NCBI GenBank assembly: GCA_964195945.1 | Contig: CAXMRC010000135.1 | Coordinates: 84,845-148,844, forward strand | DNA: 64,000 nucleotides | Direction: 5' to 3' | Origin: JAAETI01 sp964195945 | GTDB taxonomy: Bacteria > Actinomycetota > Acidimicrobiia > Spongiisociales > UBA5794 | Shown here: piece by piece, positions 8,308-16,044 of the stretch | How positions within the stretch are numbered: the first letter of the stretch is position 1 | How the letters are laid out: every line of letters begins with the position of its first letter | Notes under the pieces: generated by a model | What the model was told of the DNA's origin: nothing | Seen by the model: only the letters and a program-made list of their open reading frames with translations | The model's database searches: none | Program-made: the position numbers and the translations under genes

Positions 8308-10476
8308 ATGCGGAATTTGAGGGCGGGAACACTTGCGGCTCTGCTGACGATGGTCGGCCTGATAGCGGGTTCGGCGGCAGCTGTGGCGCTTCCCATCGTG
8401 AGTGTCGAGCGGGTCAGCGTGGACAGTGGCGGGGCACAGGGCGACGCGCACAGCAACGAGTCGGACATCAGTGCTAACGGCCGGTTTGTCGCGTTTGAAT
8501 CCGACGCGACAAACCTCGTTACTGGGGACACGAACGGGGTGAGCGACATCTTTGTTCATGACGGCAAGACGGGCGCCACCGAGCGGGTCAGTGTTCACAC
8601 GAGTTCTACCCAAGGGAATGGAGGGAGTTTTGGCCCGGCGATCAGCGCCGACGGCCACTACGTTGCGTTCTGGTCGGACGCCACCAACTTGGTGAATGGC
8701 GACACCAACACCTTCTCTGACGTGTTCGTACACGATCGCCAAGCTGGGTCCACCATCCTGGTCAGTGTCCACAGCGACGGCATCACCCAGGCAAATGACA
8801 ACAGCTTTTCCCCCGACGTCAGTGCAGACGGCGGTTTTGTGGCATTCCACTCGCACGCCGACAATCTGGTGGATACCGACACCAACACGATCCAAAACGA
8901 TATCTTTGTGCATGATCTGGTGACTGGCGCCACCGAGTTGGTGAGTCGTCACACCAACGGTACTCAGGCGGACCTCGGCAGCGTGGTGGCGTCGCTGAGT
9001 GGCGACGGTCGCTATGTGGTCTTCAACTCCTTCGCCACGAATCTGGTGGTGGGGGACGTCAACGGCTTGCGCGATGTGTTCGTGCGCGACCGCCAGGACG
9101 GGGTGACGACGCGGGTGAGTGTTCACTCCAACGGGACTCCAGGCGACGGCGAGTCGTTCAGTCCGGGCGAAGGTGCCATCAGCGACGACGGTCGCTACGT
9201 GGCTTTCGAGTCGGTGGCGACCAATCTGGTGACTGGCGACACCAATGGCGTACAGGACGTGTTCATTCACGACCGGCAAACCGGGACCACGATTCGGGTG
9301 AGTGTGCATTCCGGCGGCACCGAAGGGGACGGCCTCAGTCGCGATACCGACCTGAGTGGCGGGGGTCGCTATGTGGTGTTCGGCTCGTTCGCCAACAACC
9401 TGACAGACAACGATACGCGGCCCGGCAACCGTGACATCTTCGTGCACGACCTGGATACCGCGACCACGAAGCTTGTCAACACGAACCTGGCGGGCGAGCA
9501 AGGCAACCTTGCCGAACAGAATCCGGCCATCAGCGCAGATGGGCATCACATCTCCTATACGAGTTTGTCCAACAACCTCATCTTGGGCGATACAAACGGG
9601 GTCATGGACGTGTTCGTGTGGGTCGGGAACACCGATCCGAACTTGTCGGGTGGGGTGTTTGGAGTCGCTGACGATGCCGTGGTTGGGACGGTGGTTGGTT
9701 CAGCGGTTGGTTCGGATGCTGATGGCGATGAGCTGTCGTATTCGATTTCGGCGGGCAACACGGGCGGGGCGTTTGCAATCGACCCGACCACAGGGGAGAT
9801 AACGGTTGCGGCCGGATTGGACAGCGGGTCGATCCTTTCGTACACGCTGACAGTGGAAGCCTCCGACGGCCTATCAATTGGGTCCGCCACGTTGACCATC
9901 AACGTCACTGGCATCTTCGAAGTGCCATCGGTGGTCACGTTCCTAGACGTCCCAATCGACCATTTGTTCTTCTCCGGCGTGGAATGGATGGCGTGGGCGA
10001 ACGTCACACATGGGTGTAACCCGCCCGACAACGACCTGTATTGTCCCGATGACGACGTGACCAGAGGTCAGATGGCGGCGTTTTTGGTCCGGGCGCTGGG
10101 ATATACCGACGATGGAGGCAGCAACCTGTTTGTGGATGACGACGCTTCGATCTTCGAGCGCGACATCGACCGTTTGGGAACCGCAGGTGTGACCAAGGGC
10201 TGTAACCCTCCTGTCAACAACAGTTATTGCCCGGATGATTTGGTGACCAGAGGTCAGATGGCGGCGTTTTTGGTCCGGGCGCTGGGATATACCGACGATG
10301 GAGGCAGCAACCTGTTCCTCGACGATGACGGTTCGGTTTTTGAGGGCGACATCGACCGGCTCGGCACTGCCGGGGTGACCAAGGGCTGCAACCCACCTAC
10401 CAACGACCGGTATTGTGCCGACGACTTCGTCACCCGCGGACAGATGGCTGCTTTCTTGTACCGGGCGCTCGGCTGA
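8308..10476 (+). CDS. secreted beta-propeller / cadherin-like / SLH-domain protein
   Basis: Protein of 722 aa from ATG 8308 (GGAGAGGA upstream), with a signal peptide ending near AAAVA (residue ~28). Residues ~45-440 hold seven repeats of about 58 aa, each like ISADGHYVAFWSDATNL then GDTN..SDVFVHD, fitting a seven-bladed propeller. A cadherin-like domain (~441-531, DADGDELSYSI) follows. The C-terminus (~545-722) has three SLH-like repeats of 62 aa with the CNPP...YC pair and TRGQMAAFLVRALG. Likely a cell-surface protein anchored through SLH; ligand unknown. It is the largest cargo gene between the dprA copies. Confidence 0.88.
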   Translation: MRNLRAGTLAALLTMVGLIAGSAAAVALPIVSVERVSVDSGGAQGDAHSNESDISANGRFVAFESDATNLVTGDTNGVSDIFVHDGKTGATERVSVHTSSTQGNGGSFGPAISADGHYVAFWSDATNLVNGDTNTFSDVFVHDRQAGSTILVSVHSDGITQANDNSFSPDVSADGGFVAFHSHADNLVDTDTNTIQNDIFVHDLVTGATELVSRHTNGTQADLGSVVASLSGDGRYVVFNSFATNLVVGDVNGLRDVFVRDRQDGVTTRVSVHSNGTPGDGESFSPGEGAISDDGRYVAFESVATNLVTGDTNGVQDVFIHDRQTGTTIRVSVHSGGTEGDGLSRDTDLSGGGRYVVFGSFANNLTDNDTRPGNRDIFVHDLDTATTKLVNTNLAGEQGNLAEQNPAISADGHHISYTSLSNNLILGDTNGVMDVFVWVGNTDPNLSGGVFGVADDAVVGTVVGSAVGSDADGDELSYSISAGNTGGAFAIDPTTGEITVAAGLDSGSILSYTLTVEASDGLSIGSATLTINVTGIFEVPSVVTFLDVPIDHLFFSGVEWMAWANVTHGCNPPDNDLYCPDDDVTRGQMAAFLVRALGYTDDGGSNLFVDDDASIFERDIDRLGTAGVTKGCNPPVNNSYCPDDLVTRGQMAAFLVRALGYTDDGGSNLFLDDDGSVFEGDIDRLGTAGVTKGCNPPTNDRYCADDFVTRGQMAAFLYRALG
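10057..10316 (+). repeat. 74-bp identical direct repeat inside the SLH region
   Basis: Bases 10057-10130 and 10243-10316 are identical over 74 bp at a spacing of 186 bp, exactly one 62-codon SLH unit. The third unit (from about 10429) is diverged. The identity suggests recent duplication or gene conversion between SLH units. Confidence 0.9.
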
Positions 10477-10527
10477 TCGCTCCGCCTATATCGTGCGGTC
10501 CTCGTGCGGCCATTCAGGGTTCGCCCC

Positions 10528-10611
10528 TGGAGATTCCCGCCCCGAAACCGGACGTTCCTATACCTAGGTGTCTTGGTAGCAGCCGAGCATATGTGTCTGA
10601 TTGATGATGGG
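10528..10611. repeat. cargo intergenic repeat R3 with dprA-like codons
   Basis: Shares about 65 bp with R1, including GTGTCTTGGTAGCAGCCGAG and CATATGTG. Bases 10528-10551 read WRFPPRNR, identical to residues 197-204 of the intact DprA (12305-12328), with 6 of 24 bases different and every difference synonymous. Its tail, TGATTGATGATGGG, recurs in R4 at 11150-11163. Confidence 0.8.
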
Positions 10612-10682
10612 GGTGGTGCTACGGGGTGGTTTCCGAAGCTGTGCGCTCAGTCTGTGGTGGTTCCGCCCCTGTGTTCTGACCG

Positions 10683-10997
10683 CTAGAGGATCAACGCGAT
10701 ACCGATCCCGGCGAGGACGGCTCCCCCAGCAATCGCGGCGGTTACCTCATCAGCATTATCCCATCGGTCGCGATTGTTGCGCATCTTGACACGGCACCAG
10801 ATTCCCACCGCGACTGCGCCTGTACCGGCGACAGCAACGTAGATCCCGAGGAGACTCGGCGATACCCATGTTGCATCCGGCTCTTCGGGGACACTATTGA
10901 GTGCGGGGAACACCTTCAAGGCGAGAGCGATGACACCGGTAACAACCAGGAACATCCCGAAGTGAGCTGGACCGTACGTCTCTGCCTCGTCCGACAT
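10683..10997 (-). CDS. small membrane protein, function unknown
   Basis: Protein of 104 aa with three hydrophobic stretches: about residues 13-30 (GMFLVVTGVIALAL), 49-68 (LLGIYVAVAGTGAVAVGIWC) and 85-104. Between the last two is a basic/acidic loop KMRNNRDRWDNADE. I do not recognise a family. ATG at 10997 has GAGGAAAG upstream, so expression is likely. It is the last cargo gene, bracketed by R3 and R4. Confidence 0.65.
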   Translation of the reverse strand: MSDEAETYGPAHFGMFLVVTGVIALALKVFPALNSVPEEPDATWVSPSLLGIYVAVAGTGAVAVGIWCRVKMRNNRDRWDNADEVTAAIAGGAVLAGIGIALIL

Positions 10998-11591
10998 GGT
11001 GGCTTTCCTCGGCTGGAGAAGACCACAACACTCTCAGGTGGAGCACCTCCGGTCTTCACTGAAGCACAAACCTACCTACCACCACGCATCCAAACCAAAC
11101 GCACACAGCCAGAACTGTTACTGAAGCAACAGGCACGCACATGTGCCTGATTGATGATGGGCGGGTCGATCCTCTCAGTTCGATTCCTCAACCTGGATTG
11201 GTATCCTGCCGAAGACTGGGCGGGCAAGCGACCTACACCAACGCGTCAGGTGAAGGCCCACAGTTGCCTCCGTGACCGTGGGCGTTCGTTGGTCTCGGCG
11301 ATCTCGATTCTCCCCGTCACTCTGAATGAGGGGTCCCGGCCACCCGTATGCGTCGATCTGGGTGAGGCCACGGCCGCCGCTGGTCTGTCCGTTTGGGCAG
11401 TCATCGTCAACAATGCTCTGCGTGTAGCGGTCGAGTCCACCGCGTTGATGGGACTTGGTCTGAGGTGATTCCTGGTCGCCTAGCTCTTCGGTATTGACGA
11501 GTACGGGCCGACTCGGGAGAAGTCGGCGGTGTACGTCGGGATGGGTTCCGTGCCGGTGGGTTTTGTCACAGCGAGCTCATAAGTTGGTCTC
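10998..11591. other. 594-bp region without a supported gene
   Basis: Contains R4 (11138-11164). An open frame runs 11151-11468 but its product is not recognisable and it lacks a ribosome binding site, so I do not call it. From about 11559 the sequence resembles the bases just before comM at 3919-3951 (TTTTGTCACAGC, CATAAGTTGG), marking the left end of the second comM-dprA copy. Confidence 0.5.
11138..11164. repeat. cargo intergenic repeat R4 (short)
   Basis: ACATGTG followed by CTGATTGATGATGGG, matching the right end of R3 (10588-10611) with one difference. It lies after the small membrane protein gene on the dprA side. Confidence 0.6.
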
Positions 11592-11720
11592 ATGCTTGCT
11601 CATCTTTCTTCTGTTGTTCTCGTTGGCGTCGAGCCACGTCCAGTGCGTGTTGAGGCGTTTGTGGGTGGTCGCGGCCCAAGCTTTCAGCTGAGGCAGATTG
11701 CTTATCGGGGCCAGCCATGA
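11592..11720 (+). pseudogene. comM: comM copy 2, in-frame internal deletion (42 codons left)
   Basis: The first ~33 codons (SVVLVGVEPRPVRVEAFVGG) resemble the ComM N-terminus SVVLVGAEPRLVNVEVFVGG, then the frame jumps straight to AYRGQP and TGA, matching the ComM C-terminus AYRGQR. About 450 codons are gone yet the frame is kept, and the stop still overlaps the dprA start as ATGA. Upstream bases 11559-11591 also resemble those before intact comM. No ATPase activity can remain; it may persist as a leader that couples translation into dprA. Confidence 0.85.
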
Positions 11721-12766
11721 GGGACGCCAGGCTCCAGGTCGCCTTTGGCGGTCTTCACCCGGACCGGGTGCGTGGTCTATACGTCGACCACGGACCGGTC
11801 GGGACATTGCGACGTCTCGAAGCGGGGGCGATCAAGACAACCGCTCGGGTCCGCACCGCGGTTGCGGTCCCCGCCGAGACGAGAAGACAGGAACTCGATG
11901 CCGCTGGTATCTCGGTCATCTATCGGGGAGAAGCGCGATACCCGGAAGGGCTTGCCGGACTCCCCGATGCTCCAGACTTGTTGTTCGTCAGAGGCGATCT
12001 TGTCGACACGCCTGCGGTTGCTGTGGTAGGTACCCGCCGCTGCACCTCCTACGGGCGGCGCATAGCCGAGATCTACGGGCGAGCCATTGCCGCAGCCGGT
12101 TGGCCGGTCGTCAGCGGACTAGCGAGAGGGGTTGACGGGGCGGCCCACCAAGGAACGGTCGCCGTCGGTGGCATCGGGATCGCCGTCTTGGGCTCCGGTA
12201 TCGATGTCATGTACCCCAGGGAACACGCCGACCTTGCCAGGGGCCTCATTTCAAACGGCGGCGCCGTCATCAGCGAAGCACCCCCAGGCTCGCCACCCGA
12301 AGCATGGCGATTCCCACCGCGGAATCGAATTATCAGCGGCTTGGTGGGCGCAGTTGTCGTTGTGGAGGCAACGGTGAAAGGTGGGGCCCTCATCACGGCA
12401 GAAGCCGCGTTGCGACACGGACGCCAGGTGTTTGCGGTGCCCGGTGATATTGGAAGAGCCTCATCGGAAGGTTGCAACCTGTTGATCAGAGACGGAGCCT
12501 TCCCGGTCCTCGGTCCTGAAGACCTGCTCGAGTCGCTCGAATTGGTGCTGGGTCCGGCACCATCGACAGCAAAAGCCCAGGTCAAGCGTCACCTAGACGA
12601 ACCCGACCGTGAAGTTGTCGACCTGATCGCCTCCGGTGTAAATGATGTTGACGCTTTGTTGGCGGGGGTGGCGGCCAGCCCCGGCGAAGCCCTCTCCCGA
12701 TTGGGAAAATTGGAGATAGCAGGCGTGATTCAGACGGACGGGCCCGGTCGCTACACGCTGGTCTAG
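11717..12766 (+). CDS. dprA: DNA processing protein DprA (intact copy)
   Basis: Protein of 349 aa. The Rossmann-like domain shows VGTRRCTSYG (105-113), SGLARGVDGAAH (133-144), GSGIDVMYPREH (159-170), FPPRNRIISGL (199-209) and GALITAEAALRHGRQVFAVPG (starts 223); a winged-helix domain follows at about 285-349. DprA binds incoming single-stranded DNA and loads RecA in transformation. ATG at 11717 overlaps the stop of the 42-codon comM remnant. Its first 145 codons duplicate those at 5418; it is followed 51 bp later by xerC. Confidence 0.95.
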   Translation: MRDARLQVAFGGLHPDRVRGLYVDHGPVGTLRRLEAGAIKTTARVRTAVAVPAETRRQELDAAGISVIYRGEARYPEGLAGLPDAPDLLFVRGDLVDTPAVAVVGTRRCTSYGRRIAEIYGRAIAAAGWPVVSGLARGVDGAAHQGTVAVGGIGIAVLGSGIDVMYPREHADLARGLISNGGAVISEAPPGSPPEAWRFPPRNRIISGLVGAVVVVEATVKGGALITAEAALRHGRQVFAVPGDIGRASSEGCNLLIRDGAFPVLGPEDLLESLELVLGPAPSTAKAQVKRHLDEPDREVVDLIASGVNDVDALLAGVAASPGEALSRLGKLEIAGVIQTDGPGRYTLV

Positions 12767-12817
12767 GCGAGTTAGGTCGTTGACGTCGCAGACGGGAGCG
12801 GCAACGATGAAGGCTCG

Positions 12818-13699
12818 ATGGAAACCACCCTCACTCTCCCCGACGCAGTCGCCGACTTCGTATACCGCATAGAAGTCGAGCGGGGGCTTTCGCCACATAC
12901 GATTGCGGCCTACGAACTGGATCTAGGCCAATTCATGGAATTCTGCGAAAGGATGGGTTCCGCAGATATCCCTGATGTGAATCGGCGGACCATTCGTCGC
13001 TACATGTCGCATCTGACCACCAGGGGATACTCGAGACGCTCCATTGCCAGGAAGATTTCTGCGGTGCGTTCCTTTTTCAACGATGCCGCCCGTCGGGGAC
13101 TAGTGCCCGCCAACCCGGCAGAAGGCATCCGTCAGCCGAAGCGGCCCGCACTGCTACCGAAAGCTCTTCCAGCACGCAGCTTGGCTGTGTCGCTCGACGG
13201 TATGGTCGGCGAAGAACCTGTAGACAGGCGAGACCGGGCGATTCTCGAACTGCTTTATGCGTCTGGTATCCGAGTCTCCGAACTCGCCTCGCTACAAGTG
13301 GGCGATATCGGCTCGGGAGATCTGTTGCGGGTCGTTGGCAAGGGAGGAAAAGAGCGGATGGTGCCGATCAATACGCAGGCAAGGCGGGCTATTTCGGCCT
13401 ATGTGAGCGAAGGTCGGCCGAAACTCGTCGGAGATCAGGCATACTCTGCCCTGTGGGTAGGTGTCCGTGGTGGGCCCTTGGACACGAGAGGAGTCAGGAG
13501 AGTGGTGCAAAAACGCTTGGGGACATTCCCGCATGCGTTGCGTCACTCCTTTGCAACTCACCTTCTCGAAGGGGGAGCAGACTTGCGATCGGTCCAGGAG
13601 CTTTTGGGCCACGTTGAACTTGCGACCACTCAGATTTACACTGCCGTTTCCCGCCGGCATCTCCGGTCTACCTATGAAAGAAGCCACCCGCGTGCCTGA
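12818..13699 (+). CDS. xerC: tyrosine recombinase XerC
   Basis: Protein of 293 aa with an N-terminal SAM-like core-binding domain (~10-95) and a catalytic domain with the full set R152 (GIRVSEL), K175 (GKGGKER), H239 and R242 (HALRHSFATHLL), H265 (LLGHVELAT) and Y274 (IYT). It should resolve chromosome dimers at dif. Location between dprA and the whiG-type sigma gene is normal for actinobacteria, so I read it as the housekeeping enzyme, not an integrase belonging to the nearby cargo. Confidence 0.93.
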   Translation: METTLTLPDAVADFVYRIEVERGLSPHTIAAYELDLGQFMEFCERMGSADIPDVNRRTIRRYMSHLTTRGYSRRSIARKISAVRSFFNDAARRGLVPANPAEGIRQPKRPALLPKALPARSLAVSLDGMVGEEPVDRRDRAILELLYASGIRVSELASLQVGDIGSGDLLRVVGKGGKERMVPINTQARRAISAYVSEGRPKLVGDQAYSALWVGVRGGPLDTRGVRRVVQKRLGTFPHALRHSFATHLLEGGADLRSVQELLGHVELATTQIYTAVSRRHLRSTYERSHPRA

Positions 13700-14471
13700 A
13701 CGCGCCGAACCCGAACTCCAGAACCTCTGGAAAGAATTCAAAGACAAAGCAGATCCCCAAGCGCGTGACGGGCTCATCCTCCACTATGCGGCTCTGGTGA
13801 AATTCGTAGCAGGCAGGCTCAAAGCCGGTCTGCCACGCAGCGTTGATCCACAGGACCTGGTCTCGTACGGGACCTTCGGGCTCATCGACGCCATCGACAA
13901 GTTTGAACCCGAGCGCGGGTACAAATTCGAGACCTATGCGGTGAACCGAATCAAGGGAGCCATCCTTGACGAGCTGCGTGCTCTCGACTGGGTACCCCGC
14001 TCCGTACGTGCTCGGGCCAGAGAGATTCAGCGCAGCCTTGGTGAGATGGAGCATCGCCTGCAGCGCAGCCCGAGTGATGAAGAGCTCGCTGAGCACATGA
14101 ACATGGACACAGAGGTGCTCCAGGATCGTCTCGGCGAAATCGCAACACTTGGAATCATGGCCCTCGACGATCTGCTCAATCCCGGAGAGCGCGACTCATC
14201 AACGATGGGTGAGATCCTCGCTGATCCGGCTGCCGCCGATCCCAGCGGCTCGTTCGAGCAGGAAGAGACCCGGTATTTGCTCGTCGATGCGGTGAACCGC
14301 CTCTCCGATCGGGAGCGTCTCGTGGTCACGTTGTACTACTACGAAGGTTTGACGCTTGCGGAAATCGGCAAGGTTCTCACCGTGACCGAATCTCGAGTGT
14401 GTCAGATCCACACCAAGGCAGTCATGAGCCTGCGCAACCGTCTCATGGAGCCCCCCTCCCGCCGCGCCTAG
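13674..14471 (+). CDS. whiG: FliA/WhiG family RNA polymerase sigma factor
   Basis: Protein of 265 aa from ATG 13674 (GTG 13692 is an alternative), overlapping the xerC end by 26 bp. Region 2 is DLVSYGTFGLIDAIDKFEP and YKFETYAVNRIKGAILDEL; region 3 RSPSDEELAEHM; region 4 LSDRERLVVTLYYYEGLTLAEIG with the HTH TESRVCQIHTKA. WhiG in Streptomyces lies upstream of rpsB as here and controls development; in other actinobacteria the orthologue can control flagellar genes. No flagellar gene is in the window, so the regulon is unknown. Confidence 0.88.
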   Translation: MKEATRVPERAEPELQNLWKEFKDKADPQARDGLILHYAALVKFVAGRLKAGLPRSVDPQDLVSYGTFGLIDAIDKFEPERGYKFETYAVNRIKGAILDELRALDWVPRSVRARAREIQRSLGEMEHRLQRSPSDEELAEHMNMDTEVLQDRLGEIATLGIMALDDLLNPGERDSSTMGEILADPAAADPSGSFEQEETRYLLVDAVNRLSDRERLVVTLYYYEGLTLAEIGKVLTVTESRVCQIHTKAVMSLRNRLMEPPSRRA

Positions 14472-14647
14472 ATTCGCCTACCCACAAGTGCAGGCTGGCT
14501 CTTTGCGTACGCCGTGAGTACTATCCGCTGCCAAATACACACGGCCACTGCAATCTCCGAAGGTCGGGGTTTCGCCCCGCGGAGGCACGAGAACGTCTAG
14601 TTGTTCTTGCAGGGTGGTCGGAGGACTAACCAAAACAGGAGGAACGC
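14472..14647 (+). promoter_or_regulatory. rpsB leader region
   Basis: Spacer of 176 bp between the sigma gene and rpsB. It holds a CGGGG/CCCCG hairpin (about 14564-14578) and ends with CAGGAGGAACGC directly before the ATG, a strong ribosome binding site. The rpsB-tsf promoter is expected here and a TACTAT (about 14519) is a candidate -10, but I cannot place the -35. S2 autoregulation through this leader is plausible only by analogy. Confidence 0.4.
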
Positions 14648-15412
14648 ATGGCAGTCTCTATGCGCGAATTGCTCGAGGCCGGCGTCCATTTTGGACACCA
14701 GACCCAACGCTGGAACCCGAAGATGCGCCCGTACATCTTCACCGAACGCAACGGTATCCACATCGTTGACCTACGTATGACCGTTTCCCAAGCAGATCGT
14801 GCGTACGAATTGGTGAAAGAGGCGACCACCAAGGGTGGGACGATTCTGTTCGTCGGAACAAAGAAGCAGGCCCAGGATGCCGTCCGCAAGGCAGCCGAAG
14901 CCTGCGACATGCCCTATGTCAACCATCGTTGGCTTGGCGGCATGCTCACCAACTTCCAGACGATCCATCGCCGGATCATGTACATGCGCGAACTAGAGCG
15001 CATGGATACCTCTGGCGAGATGGAAGCTTTGCCAAAGAAAGAGCGTCTCCGGCTTCGCCGCGAAATGGCGAAGCTTCAGGCCACCCTCGGCGGTGTGCGC
15101 GATATGCACAAGACCCCTGAGGTGGTGTTCATCATCGACATCAACGAAGAGCACATCGCGGTATCTGAGGCAGCCCGTCTCAAGATCCCGATCATTGCTC
15201 TTGTCGACACCAACTGCGACCCGGATCTCATCGATCTGGTGATCCCAGGCAACGACGACGCCATCCGCGCCGCGTACCTACTGTCGAATTCGATGGCGGA
15301 AGCGGCCGCCACCGGACGTGAGCTGTTCCAGGCCACCAAGAAAGACAAAGAAGCCTCCAAGAAGCCAGCGAAAGCTGCTGTGGCGGCCAGAGACGAAGCA
15401 TCCAAGGAGTAA
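14648..15412 (+). CDS. rpsB: 30S ribosomal protein S2
   Basis: Protein of 254 aa. S2 signatures are VSMRELLEAGVHFGHQTQRW at the start, YVNHRWLGGMLTNF (around residue 91) and IPIIALVDTNCDPDLIDLVIP (split: IPIIALVDTNCDPD, LIDLVIP). The C-terminus carries a lysine/alanine-rich tail. It heads the rpsB-tsf-pyrH-frr-cdsA cluster; tsf begins 6 bp later. Confidence 0.97.
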   Translation: MAVSMRELLEAGVHFGHQTQRWNPKMRPYIFTERNGIHIVDLRMTVSQADRAYELVKEATTKGGTILFVGTKKQAQDAVRKAAEACDMPYVNHRWLGGMLTNFQTIHRRIMYMRELERMDTSGEMEALPKKERLRLRREMAKLQATLGGVRDMHKTPEVVFIIDINEEHIAVSEAARLKIPIIALVDTNCDPDLIDLVIPGNDDAIRAAYLLSNSMAEAAATGRELFQATKKDKEASKKPAKAAVAARDEASKE

Positions 15413-15418
15413 CGAGCA

Positions 15419-16039
15419 ATGGCCAACATCACAGCCAAGGATGTGCAGGCACTTCGTGCCTCCACCGGCACCGGCATGATGGACGCAAAACGCGCCCTGC
15501 AGGATGCAGACGGCGATCTCGGGAAGGCAAAGGACCTGCTTCGCGAACGCGGTCTCGCCGCGGCTTCCAAGCGTTCCGCCCGCTCACAGAGCGAAGGCAT
15601 CATCGGTTCTTACCTGCACCAGCAGTCGGGCCGACCGATAATCGGCGTAATGGTCGAACTCGCATGTGAGACCGACTTTGTCGCCAAGACCGAAGTCTTT
15701 CAGGAAGCCGCCAACGACATTGCCATGCACGTCGCAGCTGCACAGCCGGGATGGGTCAATCGTGAGGCGGTTCCCGTCGAGGTTCTTGACAAAGAGCGTG
15801 AGCTCATCGCGGCCCAAGCTCGCAATGAAGGCAAGCCCGACAACATCATCGAAAGAATTGTCGACGGCCGCATCAATTCGTTCTACAAAGACAATGTTCT
15901 CAACGATCAAGTCTTCGTGCGCACCGAAAAGTACGACGGGACTGTTGGCGATATGGTGAAGGAATTGGCTTCATCACTAGGGGAGAACATCTCCGTCAAC
16001 AGGTTCGAGCGTCTTCAGGTCGGCGAAGCAGCGGAGTAG
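15419..16039 (+). CDS. tsf: elongation factor Ts
   Basis: Protein of 206 aa, shorter than the ~270-280 aa of most actinobacterial and proteobacterial EF-Ts but close to the compact forms of Thermus and cyanobacteria. The N-terminal UBA-like domain and the TGMMDAKRAL motif (about 20-29) are present, as is ACETDFVAKTEVFQ in the core. It exchanges GDP for GTP on EF-Tu. The compact size implies one core subdomain is reduced. Confidence 0.95.
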   Translation: MANITAKDVQALRASTGTGMMDAKRALQDADGDLGKAKDLLRERGLAAASKRSARSQSEGIIGSYLHQQSGRPIIGVMVELACETDFVAKTEVFQEAANDIAMHVAAAQPGWVNREAVPVEVLDKERELIAAQARNEGKPDNIIERIVDGRINSFYKDNVLNDQVFVRTEKYDGTVGDMVKELASSLGENISVNRFERLQVGEAAE

Positions 16040-16044
16040 TCGCG

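Noticed and set aside
8257..9549. 430-codon reverse-strand open frame
   Set aside because: Opposite the propeller repeats of the SLH protein; its apparent repeats mirror those of the sense gene.
6894..11164. Integron attC sites
   Set aside because: The repeats lack the GTTRRRY/RYYYAAC core boxes in the right arrangement and no integron integrase is in the window; only the layout is similar.
11166..11200. Possible tRNA T-loop (GTTCGATTCC)
   Set aside because: No acceptor stem, anticodon arm or CCA-compatible end could be folded around it.
11151..11468. 105-codon forward frame before the second comM-dprA copy
   Set aside because: No ribosome binding site, begins in repeat R4, and the product is not recognisable; kept as unassigned sequence.
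12818..13699. xerC as integrase of the cargo segment
   Set aside because: It has the standard XerC length and sits in its usual dprA-xerC-whiG place, so it is housekeeping; a role in the cargo is not supported.
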